Below, piece after piece: positions 34,276 through 43,863 of a stretch of 64,000 nt of DNA. A model generated the notes under the pieces. The model had not been told where the DNA came from. It ran no database searches and saw only the letters and a program-made list of their open reading frames with translations. How positions within the stretch are numbered: position 1 is the stretch's first letter; every line of letters starts with the position of its first letter. The position numbers and the translations under genes are program-made. This stretch comes from JBHHUI01 sp965248775 (GTDB lineage Bacteria > Chloroflexota > Anaerolineae > Anaerolineales > JBHHUI01), in the NCBI GenBank assembly GCA_965248775.1, contig OZ252150.1, forward strand, positions 2,542,001 through 2,606,000, written 5' to 3'.

Positions 34276-35804
34276 CTCGAATCCTCCAATATTGCTCGCG
34301 CCGCATTGTATCCCGGTAGACCCGTGACCTCACCCCCAGGATGACAAGCAGCCCCACACATATACAAGCCCTCAATCGGAGTGCGGTAATCCGTAAGACC
34401 AGGCGCAGGCCTCTTGTTGAACAGTTGCCCCGGTATTTCCTCAGCATGATGGATGTTCCCGCCGGTTAGCAACACTCGCCTTTCTAGATCCAATGGCGTA
34501 AAAAGAATCGCTTTCTCTAACCCTCGCCTGAAGTTGGGGGCATAACTGGTGACAGTGTCCACAATCATTTGAGACACTTCCTCCTTCCTCTCATCCCAGC
34601 CTCGTCCCAACAAGCGGTAAGGAACAGGCGCAATATACATCGACAGGGTATGGTAGCCATGCAGGGATAGACTTGGATCATAAATAGACGGGGTCATTAC
34701 CGAATAGGCTGGATGAGAAGGGAGTTTCCCGGCAACCGCATCCTCCTGAGCTTGGCGGAAGGCTTCCCGGCTCGGCATCAACTTCACAGAGGCTCGGTTG
34801 GGTAAAACAGGATCCTCACCAGTATACGCGGCGTAGCTGGGGAGTTCAGATACAACGCAGTGAAACTTTAGACAACTGGGTTCAGTCGTAATGTCGGAGA
34901 CACCTTTGTAAAATTCCTCAGTCAATGCCGCCTTTTCAATCAGTTGGAGAAAAGTACGTTTTGGGTCTACATTTGAGACCACAATCCTTGAGGAAATGCG
35001 TTGGCCATCCGCGGTCTCCACACCTTGCACACCTCGATTGTCCATCAGCACCCGGCGCACGGGCATGTCTGTTTCGATATGAACTCCCAAGCTGATGGCG
35101 CTTTGCTCGAGAGATTGAGTGATCGCTCCCATGCCCCCACGGGGAAAACCCTGCCCCCACGACCCTCCCGTCAACATAGAAGCCCAAATTATGCCAAGTC
35201 CAGACCCCCCAGAGAAAGTAAAGGGGCCGTAGGATGCCATCTGAGCCCGCATGTACGAGCTTTCAAAAAATTCATCAATGATCGCATCTTGCGACTCAGT
35301 TGCCAATTTGCGTATAAGCGCGCTTCCCTCACCATCGCCAAGTTCGTCAATAACTGTAAGAGGATCAACGTTGGATTCGTAGCGAAGCGGCCCAAACAAA
35401 CTGCCCAACTCCTGTAAGAATCTGACCCACCGTGGCCAGGACGCCGCGTCCACCGGGGACACTTTCGCTATTTCCGCTTGAGTAGCCTCGACGTCTGACC
35501 ACGTTAGTAGGTAGTTACCGTCCGGAAATGGGTGAAAGCGTACAGGATTGAGAGCGTCCAAAACCAATCCATGGGCAACAAGTGAGAGGTCAGAGACAAC
35601 CTGATCATCCAGGGCCCATACCGCATTCGCACAAGTGGAGAATTGAAAGCCGGGTATCAACTCTTCTGTGACACATGCACCACCCACCAAGCTACGCGCT
35701 TCGCAAACGCGGACCTGTAAACCCGCCTGTGCCAAGTAGCATGCAGCGACCAGCCCGTTGTGCCCTGCCCCAATAATAACAACGTCGGCAGATGGATTTG
35801 CCAT
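34272..35804 (-). CDS. Phytoene-dehydrogenase-like FAD-dependent oxidoreductase
   Basis: A 510-residue NAD(P)/FAD-dependent oxidoreductase of the CrtI/amine-oxidase-like family. Seen: the dinucleotide-binding motif VVIIGAGHNGLVAACYLAQAG near the N terminus, the following acidic residue in VCEARSLVGG, and a C-terminal LYMCGAACHPGGEVTGLPGYNAARAIL FAD motif. No carotenoid genes are nearby. Many members of this family in catabolic operons oxidise C-N or C-C bonds of unknown compounds. It follows the Dpp ATPase genes by 67 bases. Confidence 0.85.
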   Translation of the reverse strand: MANPSADVVIIGAGHNGLVAACYLAQAGLQVRVCEARSLVGGACVTEELIPGFQFSTCANAVWALDDQVVSDLSLVAHGLVLDALNPVRFHPFPDGNYLLTWSDVEATQAEIAKVSPVDAASWPRWVRFLQELGSLFGPLRYESNVDPLTVIDELGDGEGSALIRKLATESQDAIIDEFFESSYMRAQMASYGPFTFSGGSGLGIIWASMLTGGSWGQGFPRGGMGAITQSLEQSAISLGVHIETDMPVRRVLMDNRGVQGVETADGQRISSRIVVSNVDPKRTFLQLIEKAALTEEFYKGVSDITTEPSCLKFHCVVSELPSYAAYTGEDPVLPNRASVKLMPSREAFRQAQEDAVAGKLPSHPAYSVMTPSIYDPSLSLHGYHTLSMYIAPVPYRLLGRGWDERKEEVSQMIVDTVTSYAPNFRRGLEKAILFTPLDLERRVLLTGGNIHHAEEIPGQLFNKRPAPGLTDYRTPIEGLYMCGAACHPGGEVTGLPGYNAARAILEDSR

Positions 35805-35871
35805 TTGAAGTTTAATACCTACTCTTCAGCCCTGACCACGAAGATTGGCTCGACAAAGGCCCAGCTTCTAG

Positions 35872-36891
35872 TCAACTTCCTTCGTGGCCGTCGTACGTCC
35901 ATCCAGGTTCTGCAATGGCCCAGCACCGTGTCAGGCGACCATCCTCCCCCTCCAATAAGGGTGGCGCGTCTTGGCACTTTGCGCGACTGATCGGACATCG
36001 TGGCAAGAAGGGACACGCCCCCGCGAGGGCCTGGGAATGGTCAACAGTATCCCATTTTGCATAAATATTCGATTGGCGCCGCATTTTGGCAGTAGCTAGG
36101 TCCGGAATGGCTTCAACCAACATCCTGGTATAAGGATGTCTGGGATTCATGAATATCTCTTCCACATGGCCCATTTCTACGATTTGGCCCTGATACATCA
36201 CCGCTGCCCGATCACAAATATAATGAATCGTGGTCAGATCATGCGAGATGAAGAGATAAGTCATCTCCAGATCATCCCGTAAGTCTCGAAGGAGATTCAG
36301 TATTTGCCCCCGTACAGAAGCATCCAGGGCGGATGTAGGCTCGTCAAGTACCAATAGCTGTGGATTGGATGCTAACGCCCGGGCGACACCGACGCGCTGC
36401 TGCTGTCCCCCGCTGAGCTGATGTGGATATTTCTGGACGTCGAGGGCCGAAAGACTTACACGTTCGAAGAGCTCTACCACGCGTTTGCTGGCAGCTGATC
36501 CTGTCAGACCTAGGTGCAGTTTGACTGGGTCCAAAACGATATTACCAACTCGCATTCTGGGATTCAGAGAGGCGTCCGGACTTTGGAAAACCATTTGCAT
36601 TTGACTGCGCAAGGGTCTGAGTTCCCGCGCGTTGATATGAGTAATATCCCGACCGTCGAAGACGATTTGACCTTGGCTAGGTTCTAATAGGCGCAGTACA
36701 CACCGCGCGAAGGTGCTCTTGCCACTGCCACTTTCTCCCACCAGGCCAAGAATTTCACCACGATTAATCGCAAGGGTCACATCCCTGACCGCATGGGTTT
36801 GTTGTTGAGACATCCACGGAATAGCGAGCCCTCCCCACCCCGCTGAGGAAAAGGTCTTTCCTAGATTACTCGTCTGCAGTAAAGCCGTCAT
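35872..36891 (-). CDS. Dipeptide/oligopeptide ABC transporter ATP-binding protein (DppF-like)
   Basis: Second ATPase of a peptide/nickel-type importer; 339 residues. Seen: Walker A GESGSGKS (52-59), Q-loop in MVFQSPDASLNP, signature LSGGQQQR, Walker B LLVLDEPTSALD and the H-loop in FISHDL. The C terminus has the oligopeptide-transporter extension with four cysteines (CPFLPRCPISRAKC), which in relatives bind a 4Fe-4S cluster. Its start overlaps the DppD-like gene by 26 bases. Confidence 0.92.
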   Translation of the reverse strand: MTALLQTSNLGKTFSSAGWGGLAIPWMSQQQTHAVRDVTLAINRGEILGLVGESGSGKSTFARCVLRLLEPSQGQIVFDGRDITHINARELRPLRSQMQMVFQSPDASLNPRMRVGNIVLDPVKLHLGLTGSAASKRVVELFERVSLSALDVQKYPHQLSGGQQQRVGVARALASNPQLLVLDEPTSALDASVRGQILNLLRDLRDDLEMTYLFISHDLTTIHYICDRAAVMYQGQIVEMGHVEEIFMNPRHPYTRMLVEAIPDLATAKMRRQSNIYAKWDTVDHSQALAGACPFLPRCPISRAKCQDAPPLLEGEDGRLTRCWAIAEPGWTYDGHEGS

Positions 36892-37843
36892 ATAAATGGC
36901 ACCTTACCGAGTGAGTTCCCGAAACTGCTAATGTCGAGGGGTCGCTCTGCCGACAATGTTCCATGACTGCAGAACACCGCGGATGAAACGAACATCCAGG
37001 TAACACATCAAACATATTGGGGGGATCCCCTGCGATTGTTGGCACCTCCTCGCCACGCTGCCCCAAGTCGACGGAGGCAACCAGACCTTTTGTGTAAGGA
37101 TGAAGCGGGTTATTCAGAACGTCTTTCACTAGGCCAGTTTCAGCCACTTGGCCACGATACATCACGACCACCCTGTCGCAAGTCTCAGCAACCACTGCAA
37201 GGTCATGGGTGATCAAAATAGCGGAAAAATGCGCCTGGGACACCAGGTTCCTAACTAAGGCTAGAATTCTCGCCTGTAGAACAACATCGAGTCCGGTAGC
37301 CGGCTCGTCGGCAATCAGAATTGCAGGGTTACATGCTAGAGCGAGTGCAATGACAGCTCGCTGACACATGCCCCCGCTCATCTGATGCGCGTACAATTGC
37401 ATAACTTCGTTGGGGCGGTCGATTCCCACACTCGCAAGATTCTGAGCCGCCACCGCCAGAGCCTCCCTCGAAGATAGACCCTGCTTTTCGCGAAGTACCG
37501 TCGTAAGCTGTGACCCAATAGTAAGAACCGGATTGAGCGCCTCTCTGTACCGCTGAAACACTATCGCCACCTGGCTGCCGCGGATATCCTGCATTTCGCG
37601 CTCAGTCAATTCAAGCAAGTTGCGGCCCTCAAATTCCACTTGCCCGTCCGACACAACAGCATATGGCGGAAGTAACCGAGCAATGCTCAACGCGGCAACA
37701 GATTTTCCGGCACCAGTCTCACCCACTAAGCCCAGTATTTCTCCAGCCTCCAGATCGAATGTCACTCCGCGCAGCGCTGGCACAACATCATCATAGGTAC
37801 GAAAGCCAACATGGAGATTCTGGACGGATAATACCGGGCTCAT
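36866..37843 (-). CDS. Dipeptide/oligopeptide ABC transporter ATP-binding protein (DppD-like)
   Basis: First ATPase of the importer; about 325 residues from ATG 37843, which overlaps the DppC stop (ATGA). An upstream start at 37951 would add 36 unrelated residues and is rejected. Seen: Walker A GETGAGKS, the variant signature MSGGMCQR, Walker B LIADEPATGLD with Ala in place of Ser, and the C-terminal CSFHPRCSAVMEHC cysteine motif. Works as a heterodimer with DppF. Confidence 0.92.
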   Translation of the reverse strand: MSPVLSVQNLHVGFRTYDDVVPALRGVTFDLEAGEILGLVGETGAGKSVAALSIARLLPPYAVVSDGQVEFEGRNLLELTEREMQDIRGSQVAIVFQRYREALNPVLTIGSQLTTVLREKQGLSSREALAVAAQNLASVGIDRPNEVMQLYAHQMSGGMCQRAVIALALACNPAILIADEPATGLDVVLQARILALVRNLVSQAHFSAILITHDLAVVAETCDRVVVMYRGQVAETGLVKDVLNNPLHPYTKGLVASVDLGQRGEEVPTIAGDPPNMFDVLPGCSFHPRCSAVMEHCRQSDPSTLAVSGTHSVRCHLYDGFTADE

Positions 37844-38727
37844 CGCAGTCTTCTGTGCGGGTCCGCAATATCCTGGAGGCCATCGCCTATAAGGTTGAAT
37901 CCCATGACGGAAAGTGCAATAGCCAGCCCAGGAAAGAGAGTGGCCCACCACTCGCCCGTAATTATAGTACCCGTCGCAGCGCTAACCATGGATCCCCATT
38001 CAGGTGTAGGCGGGTTCACCCCAAGACCTACGAAACTCAAAGCAGCCGTCGCAAGTATCGCGTATGAGGTGCCTGCAGAAACTTGCACAAACACCGGAGA
38101 GAGACTATTAGGCATGATGTGCCGAAAGAGGATATTCGCACTGGACAAACCAACCCCGCGGGCCGCTTCGACGAACTCTCGCTCTTTTAGAGACAGGACT
38201 TCTCCTCTCACAAGGCGAACATAGGGTGCCATCTGGACAAAGGCGATGACCAATATGAGATTCGGTATGCTTTGCCCGATAGCAGCCACAACTCCCATGG
38301 CCAGAATAAATACGGGAAATGCCTGAATCCCATCTATTACCCGCATACCCAGTTCATCAATTCCTCCGCCATAAAACCCTAGTACACTCCCTATTAGTGT
38401 TCCCATCACCATCCCCAAGATGGCCGCTCCGACTGCTATAGTCAAGTCCACCCTAGCCGCAAATACAGTCCGCGAAAAAAGATCTCGTCCGTTGATGTCA
38501 GTGCCAAATAGATGCGCGCGGTTCGGCGCAACGAGCTGCATTCCGGGCTCCGAGACATTTGGATCGTGGGTAGCTAGAAGCGGAGCAAAGACTGCCAGAA
38601 ACACATATACAAGCACTATGCCCAACCCAGCAGTTGTGATCTTATTTCGGGCAACAAATCTAAGCCATCGTTGCACCGCTAGTGCTCTAGGATTGGTTAG
38701 TCGTTGTGAATCAGCGTAATTTTGCAA
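37840..38727 (-). CDS. Peptide-type ABC transporter permease (DppC-like)
   Basis: Inner-membrane permease of 295 residues with an N-terminal OppC_N helix (residues about 28-55), the HLFGTDINGRDLFSR motif and four to five further transmembrane segments. The EAA loop is VEAARGVGLSSANILFRHIMPN. It normally follows DppB directly, but here 626 bases with an unknown ORF lie between them. Start ATG 38727 overlaps that ORF by 31 bases. Confidence 0.92.
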   Translation of the reverse strand: MQNYADSQRLTNPRALAVQRWLRFVARNKITTAGLGIVLVYVFLAVFAPLLATHDPNVSEPGMQLVAPNRAHLFGTDINGRDLFSRTVFAARVDLTIAVGAAILGMVMGTLIGSVLGFYGGGIDELGMRVIDGIQAFPVFILAMGVVAAIGQSIPNLILVIAFVQMAPYVRLVRGEVLSLKEREFVEAARGVGLSSANILFRHIMPNSLSPVFVQVSAGTSYAILATAALSFVGLGVNPPTPEWGSMVSAATGTIITGEWWATLFPGLAIALSVMGFNLIGDGLQDIADPHRRLR

Positions 38728-39188
38728 GAGTCACCCTGTTGAGTAGCTGGTGGGGCCAACCACAGCTGACGGAGTCGGTCTAATTGGGCATTAGCTCGCC
38801 ATGCAGAGCGGGTACACAAACGAAACCGTTTTCGATGCCGACGAAAGCATTGTTGCTCTTCTGAGAGTTCGACCAATGGAACATGGCACAAGGGGGCCAA
38901 GCGTACAGCTTCAGTCGAGGGATTGGACGAGCGTTCCTGCGGCAAGCAGCCATAGCGAATCAACACGACCCAGGCGTAGTAGGTCGAACCTGGCAGCACA
39001 ATTTGCTGACCCTGGGCTGACAGCAGGCGCATAGCGTGTTCGGGACAAGTCGCCTGGGTATATTGGTCCGGACGAATGGCTAAAGGCAACACTCCCTCCA
39101 ATGTTTGCACTGCGATGCCCCGGGCCAGATAGTTGCATGTCCCCAGCGACTCTCCACCATGAGGCAAGCTGATAATTCGGGGTGGCAC
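38697..39188 (-). CDS. Unknown ORF inserted between the dppB- and dppC-like genes
   Basis: A 163-residue frame of unclear nature. It contains scattered cysteines, an R/Q/L-rich helical C terminus (RRHRKRFRLCTRSAWRANAQ) and the stretch GSTYYAWVVLIRYG. No signal peptide or membrane segment and no family recognised. It overlaps the start of DppC by 31 bases and separates permease genes that are normally adjacent, so it may be an insertion or a decayed mobile-element gene. The rest of the gap to 39353 shows nothing I can support. Confidence 0.35.
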   Translation of the reverse strand: MPPRIISLPHGGESLGTCNYLARGIAVQTLEGVLPLAIRPDQYTQATCPEHAMRLLSAQGQQIVLPGSTYYAWVVLIRYGCLPQERSSNPSTEAVRLAPLCHVPLVELSEEQQCFRRHRKRFRLCTRSAWRANAQLDRLRQLWLAPPATQQGDSCKITLIHND

Positions 39189-39353
39189 ATAATGCGCACG
39201 TCGGAATATGATTCCTTCGGTGTTCTCATAGGCACAACTTTGACAGGAGAAGTGCCCATGAGAACCCCTTTGTACTCACAGGATTAGTTTTGCGCTACTG
39301 CAAAACAGCGCTGCATAGTAGATCAAGTCCAGCATGCTGCACTGCGCCCAATC

Positions 39354-40367
39354 CTAATATTTGATCCGTGGGTCCAACACAGCTAGCGCAATATCTATAA
39401 CAAGATTGACAATGATGTACGACAGGGTGGTAATCAGAACTACGCCTTGTACAGCAGCATAATCTCCGAATCCAATGGACTCGACTGCGTAACGTCCTAG
39501 ACCTGGCCAGGCGAAGACGTTCTCTACTAAGACAACTCCGCTAAGGAGATAACCAAAGATTAAGCCAATAACAGTTGTCACTCGAAACGAGGCGACTTTC
39601 AGCGCCAGTCTGAAATAAATTGTCCGATTGGAGAGTCCATATGAGCGAGCTGCCAGAATGTGCTCAGACTGAAGGACATCTAACATCGCTGAACGCGTAA
39701 ATCGAGCCACGGGCGCCATCAATATTAGTGCCAAAGACAAGGCGGGAAGAAAAATAGAAACAATGCTGGACGCAAGGATCGTCCAGTTTCCAGTGAGAAG
39801 ACTGTCCAAAATATACAGACCAGTGATCTGTTGAGGGGGAGACAGAAATATATGAACTCGTCCCAACTGAGCGGGAAAAAGAGGGAACCGGAAATAGAAC
39901 GTGTAGATCAGCAACAGCCCAATCACATATTCCGGTACCGACAATCCCAATAGCGATCCAACCCGTACAACATGATCCGCGAACCGATTTGCCTTTAGCG
40001 CAGCAAGCATTCCTAAAGGCATGCCCAAGACGATCCCAAACAACAAGCTCACAGATGCCAGTTCCATCGTCGCCGCGTAACGCATGCTGAGATCACTGGC
40101 AACAGGATTGCCCGTGTGCCAAGCAAAACCAAAATCTCCCTTCAGTAAATCTCGGTGATAAATTACGTATTGCACAGGGATTGGCTTGTCTAGACCCATA
40201 TTCCGACTAATCGCCGCAATCACCTTAGGGTCCTTGGCAGCACCAGCAAAGTACACAGCAGGATCGCCTGGCAACAGGCGAGACACTACAAAGGTGATGC
40301 TTGAAACCACGACCAGCGTGGGTATCAGGAGCACCAACCTGCGAGCCATGTATCTAGTTAGTTTCAA
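39354..40367 (-). CDS. Peptide-type ABC transporter permease (DppB-like)
   Basis: Inner-membrane permease of 337 residues. Seen: the N-terminal helix RRLVLLIPTLVVVSSITFVVSRLLPGDP, the long periplasmic loop, five further helices, and the EAA motif region (LAARSYGLSNRTIYFRLALK). The end WPGLGRYAVESIGFGDYAAVQGVVLITTLSYIIVNLVIDI...LDPRIKY is diagnostic of DppB/OppB. It begins three bases after the stop of the first ceramidase-like gene, so it is co-transcribed with the hydrolase genes upstream. Confidence 0.93.
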   Translation of the reverse strand: MKLTRYMARRLVLLIPTLVVVSSITFVVSRLLPGDPAVYFAGAAKDPKVIAAISRNMGLDKPIPVQYVIYHRDLLKGDFGFAWHTGNPVASDLSMRYAATMELASVSLLFGIVLGMPLGMLAALKANRFADHVVRVGSLLGLSVPEYVIGLLLIYTFYFRFPLFPAQLGRVHIFLSPPQQITGLYILDSLLTGNWTILASSIVSIFLPALSLALILMAPVARFTRSAMLDVLQSEHILAARSYGLSNRTIYFRLALKVASFRVTTVIGLIFGYLLSGVVLVENVFAWPGLGRYAVESIGFGDYAAVQGVVLITTLSYIIVNLVIDIALAVLDPRIKY

Positions 40368-40370
40368 GGT

Positions 40371-41654
40371 CTACTTTGCCAGAGCAGCCACAGAATCAAG
40401 AGCCGCCTCTTCCACCAGGGCGGCACTTCCAGCAGCGAAAACCGTGGCCGTACTCTCATACCGGTTGACGGCATAACAATCCTCAGTCAGGATGTAGTGT
40501 ACAACGTCATTAGCGTAACCCACGATGTTGGGTAACAATCCCTGTACATTCTGCTTTATTCCAGTGCCAAGAGCAGAGAACAGCTCTCCAGGGATAGCTA
40601 TAAGCACAGCATCTCCCAGACGCAGGGCCTGCACTTCCGAGTTGAAGACTTTCGTATCCAGGATCTTCTCAGTCCATTCAGTGCTGTAATTCATGAAACG
40701 GCAGTGACGCTCAAGCTGCTCCCTGCTTTGCAACGGCAAGGTCAGTGGTACAGTCGCCACCTCCAACCCGGAACATGCGCCGGTCTCAATCCCCGCCGCC
40801 ACTCGCAACACCGCACCGCCCACACCAATCCCATACCTTTCAACCTCGTCGAACGACCCCCAGAAAACAGGATAGTTCTCTTTGTTCATCTCGTCATAAA
40901 CATTCTGCTTCGGCTTATACGGGAACCGCACGGGATTGATGTCGCCGGCCGCTCCATTGAGAAACAATGCCAGCAGCCCCTCACCCAGCGCGTTCTCGAT
41001 CACCGGACTCGCATAGCCCGGAAAATCTGCCGAAAAGAGGTGGTTGCGGTAGTCCAGAATAAGTGGGTGACAGGCAAAGTTGTAGAGCACGCCCAGTGGA
41101 CGCCCGCCCGCATCCAGACGGATCACCGAAAGCTCGCTGTCCGCATCCAAGGCCGGGTCTCGCCGGTTGATCGTGAACTCCGAAACATCGCCGCTTCCAT
41201 ACCCGATCGTTGCCTCCACCATCTGCGACGCGGCTTTCTCCACCCCTGCCACAATCGCCTCTCGCACATACTGCCGGAGATCTGCAAAATCGTCATCGCC
41301 CCACATGTCAAAGAGCTCCGGGCCTGAGTGCGTGTGTGAGCAGGCCAGGAGAACGTTCGCAGCCGGTATGTCTGTTCGTGCCTCCACCTGCTCTCTCACC
41401 GACTGGGTGAACTCAATAGACACCATCACCAAATCTAAAGCCACGATCGCTACCTGCACCGCGTCTAAGCGAGCCACGAACACCTTGGCATACAGGGGAT
41501 CCGCTACTCCGATCGCATCCCCATTCCGACCAACATAACCCCCCATCTCCGGGCTGCCTTCAAACATTTGCAGCAGCGGGTATCCACACATGAGGCCTGG
41601 CCTCTCCGGCGTGATCCCTACCCTGGCCAGCCCTACCTCAAGTATCGAGCTCAT
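40371..41654 (-). CDS. Neutral/alkaline ceramidase N-domain-like hydrolase, tandem copy 1
   Basis: A 427-residue protein resembling the N-terminal catalytic domain of neutral ceramidase, a zinc amidase. Seen: the opening VGLARVGITPERPGLMCGYP, LLACSHTHSGPELFD where the family binds zinc through the HTHSGP motif, VLYNFACHPLILD with a second ligand histidine, and FLNGAAGDINPVR. No signal peptide, unlike secreted ceramidases. It acts more likely on an amide imported by the neighbouring Dpp system. Two close paralogues lie upstream; the middle third is nearly base-identical among them. Confidence 0.85.
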   Translation of the reverse strand: MSSILEVGLARVGITPERPGLMCGYPLLQMFEGSPEMGGYVGRNGDAIGVADPLYAKVFVARLDAVQVAIVALDLVMVSIEFTQSVREQVEARTDIPAANVLLACSHTHSGPELFDMWGDDDFADLRQYVREAIVAGVEKAASQMVEATIGYGSGDVSEFTINRRDPALDADSELSVIRLDAGGRPLGVLYNFACHPLILDYRNHLFSADFPGYASPVIENALGEGLLALFLNGAAGDINPVRFPYKPKQNVYDEMNKENYPVFWGSFDEVERYGIGVGGAVLRVAAGIETGACSGLEVATVPLTLPLQSREQLERHCRFMNYSTEWTEKILDTKVFNSEVQALRLGDAVLIAIPGELFSALGTGIKQNVQGLLPNIVGYANDVVHYILTEDCYAVNRYESTATVFAAGSAALVEEAALDSVAALAK

Positions 41655-41703
41655 GACGTATCTCCTTTTCTACTATCAGGTCCTGGCCTCAATGATCCGC
41701 CAC

Positions 41704-42987
41704 TTAACCTGTTAGCTCCGCAACCGCCGCCAACGCCGCCTCTTCCACCAGGGCGGCACTTCCAGCAGGAAGAGGCGTGCCCGTAGTCTCATAGCGGTTG
41801 ACGGCATAACAATCCTCAGTCAGGATGTAGCGTACATCGTCATTAGCGAAAGACACGATCTGGGGTAACAGTCCATGGACATTCTGCTTTATTCCAGTGC
41901 CAAGAGCAGAGAACAGCTCTCCGGGGATAGCTATTAGCACAGCATCTCCCAGACGCAGGGCCTGTACTTCCGTGTTGAAGGCTTTCGTTTCCAGGAGCCT
42001 CTCCGTCCACTCAGCACTGTAATTCAGGAAACGGCAGTGACGCTCAAGCTGCACCCTGCTTTGCAACGGCAAGGTCAGAGGTACAGTCGCCACCCCCAAC
42101 CCAGAGCAAGCGCCGGTCTCAATCCCCGCCGCTACCCGCAACACCGCACCGCCTACACCCATCCCAAACCTTTCAACCTCGTCGAAGGACCCCCAGAAAA
42201 CAGGGTAGTTCTCTTTGTTCATCTCGTCATAAACATTCTGCTTCGGCTGATACGGGAACCGCACGGGATTGATGTCGCCGGCCGCTCCATTGAGAAACAA
42301 TGCCAGCAGCCCCTCACCCAGCGCGTTCTCGATCACCGGACTCGCATAGCCCGGAAAATCTGCCGAAAAGAGGTGGTTGCGGTAGTCCAGAATAAGCGGA
42401 TGACAGGCGAAGTTGTAGAGCACGCCCAGTGGACGCCCGCCCGCATCCAGACGGATCACCGAAAGCTCGCTGTCCGCATCCAAGGCCGGGTCTCGCCGGT
42501 TGATCGTGAACTCCGAAACATCGCCGCTTCCATACCCGATCGTTGCCTCCACCATCTGCGACGCGGCTTTCTCCACCCCTGCCACAATCGCCTCTCGCAC
42601 ATACTGCTGGAGATCCGCATAATTGTCACCACCCCAAAACGTACAGACCTCCGGCGCCGAGTGCGTGTGTGAGCAGGCCAGGAGAACGTTCGCGGCCAGT
42701 ATGCCCGTGCGCGCCTCCACCTGCTCTCTCACCGACCGGGTGAACTCAAGATCCACCATCGCCAAATCTAAGGTCACGATCGCTACCTGCACCGCGTCTA
42801 AGCGAGCCACGAACACCTTGGCATACAGTGGATCCGCGATACCGATCGATTCCCCATTTCGCCCAACATAACCCCCCATCTCCGGGCTGCCTTCAAACAT
42901 TTGCAGCAGCGGGTATCCACACATGCGAGCCGGCTTTTCCGGCGTGATATCTGCCCTGGCCAGCCCTACTTCAAGTATCGAGCTCAT
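41704..42987 (-). CDS. Neutral/alkaline ceramidase N-domain-like hydrolase, tandem copy 2
   Basis: The 427-residue paralogue of copy 1, chosen to start at ATG 42987 because sequence before it belongs to the IS1 insertion. Seen: the same opening and NGAAGDINP motif, but the zinc motif reads HTHSAPEVCTFWGG (Ala for Gly), as in copy 3. The C terminus is closer to copy 1 (CYAVNRYETTGT). The 49-base spacer to copy 1 and its ribosome-binding region are shared with the other copies. Functional divergence of substrate pocket loops is likely while the core is kept the same by conversion. Confidence 0.85.
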   Translation of the reverse strand: MSSILEVGLARADITPEKPARMCGYPLLQMFEGSPEMGGYVGRNGESIGIADPLYAKVFVARLDAVQVAIVTLDLAMVDLEFTRSVREQVEARTGILAANVLLACSHTHSAPEVCTFWGGDNYADLQQYVREAIVAGVEKAASQMVEATIGYGSGDVSEFTINRRDPALDADSELSVIRLDAGGRPLGVLYNFACHPLILDYRNHLFSADFPGYASPVIENALGEGLLALFLNGAAGDINPVRFPYQPKQNVYDEMNKENYPVFWGSFDEVERFGMGVGGAVLRVAAGIETGACSGLGVATVPLTLPLQSRVQLERHCRFLNYSAEWTERLLETKAFNTEVQALRLGDAVLIAIPGELFSALGTGIKQNVHGLLPQIVSFANDDVRYILTEDCYAVNRYETTGTPLPAGSAALVEEAALAAVAELTG

Positions 42988-43002
42988 GACGTATCTCCTT
43001 TT

Positions 43003-43821
43003 GGTAGTGGTTACATGTTGACTGATGAGTCTGGAAAAAGTAAGTTGTTGGCCTGCCAAACAGAGGAGCGCCAAAATGATCCAGAGTGTCATCACGCATG
43101 AGTGTTCAAAGTGCAGGAGCCTCAACATTGTCAAGAATGGTACAGACTATAAAGGCGGTCAGAAGTTTCATTGTCTCGATTGCGCCGCTTATGGAATGTT
43201 GGAACCGCAAAGCCGTTCTTATCCTGAGTTCATCAGAGAATTTGTCCTACGCACCTATCGAGAGCGAGCCAGTATGCGCGGCATTGAGCGCATCTTTGGC
43301 ATCGCGCGGCAGACATTAGCACGCTGGATTCTGGAGAAGGCCGGCGCTATGCCGAACCTGGCTGACACTTTAGAAACCGTAAAAACGGATGATGTGCTGG
43401 AATTGGATGAATTATGGTCATTTGTACGCACAAAAAACGATAAACGTTGGATATGGGTCGCGCTGTGTCGGCGCACGCGCCAAGTGGTGGCCTATTTTAT
43501 TGGCGACCGCAGTGAAAAAAGTTGTCGCGCGTTATGGAAATCCATCCCAGCATCCTACAAAGCGTGTTGCTCCTTCAGCGACTTCTGGCACGCTTACCAG
43601 AAGGTTTTACCAAACGACACTCACCAAAGTGTCGGCAAAGAAAGCGGCCAGACATCTCACGTGGAACGCTGGAACAACACCTTGCGCCAGAGACTGGCTC
43701 GCTTCGTGCGCAAAACTCTTTCTTTCTCCAAGTCCGACGTTTACCATGAAGCTGTACTCAAGTTGTATCTCCATTACTACAATACAGCGTGGTCCCCATC
43801 AGTTACCATGTAACCACTACC
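43003..43821 (+). mobile_element. IS1-family-like insertion sequence, copy 2, with CTCCTTTT target duplication
   Basis: An 819-base element with inverted ends GGTAGTGGTTACATG (43003 and complement at 43821). It is flanked by the 8-base direct repeat CTCCTTTT (42995-43002 and 43822-43829). Taking it out restores a spacer identical to that between ceramidase-like copies 1 and 2. It separates copies 2 and 3 and sits just 16 bases before the start codon of copy 2, in the ribosome-binding region (CTCCTTTT is the complement of AAAAGGAG). Confidence 0.92.
43076..43813 (+). CDS. IS1-family-like transposase
   Basis: An intact single-frame transposase of 245 residues from ATG 43076; an upstream extension to 43025 lies in the terminal sequence. 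Seen: zinc finger CSKCRSLNIVKNG...CLDC, helix-turn-helix RASMRGIERIFGIARQTL, and the DDE domain with ELDELWSFVRTKNDKRWIWVAL, SDFWHAYQ and the HVERWNNTLRQRLARFVRKTLSFSKS block. Unlike IS1 of enterics, both parts are in one frame with no shift. It may still be active. Confidence 0.9.
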   Translation: MIQSVITHECSKCRSLNIVKNGTDYKGGQKFHCLDCAAYGMLEPQSRSYPEFIREFVLRTYRERASMRGIERIFGIARQTLARWILEKAGAMPNLADTLETVKTDDVLELDELWSFVRTKNDKRWIWVALCRRTRQVVAYFIGDRSEKSCRALWKSIPASYKACCSFSDFWHAYQKVLPNDTHQSVGKESGQTSHVERWNNTLRQRLARFVRKTLSFSKSDVYHEAVLKLYLHYYNTAWSPSVTM

Positions 43822-43863
43822 CTCCTTTTCTACTATCAGGTCCTGGCCTCAATGATCCGCCAC

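Noticed and set aside
36866..37951. Upstream start at 37951 for the DppD-like ATPase
   Set aside because: It adds 36 residues that are antisense-like and lie within the DppC coding end; ATG 37843 overlaps the DppC stop and begins at the family's usual position.
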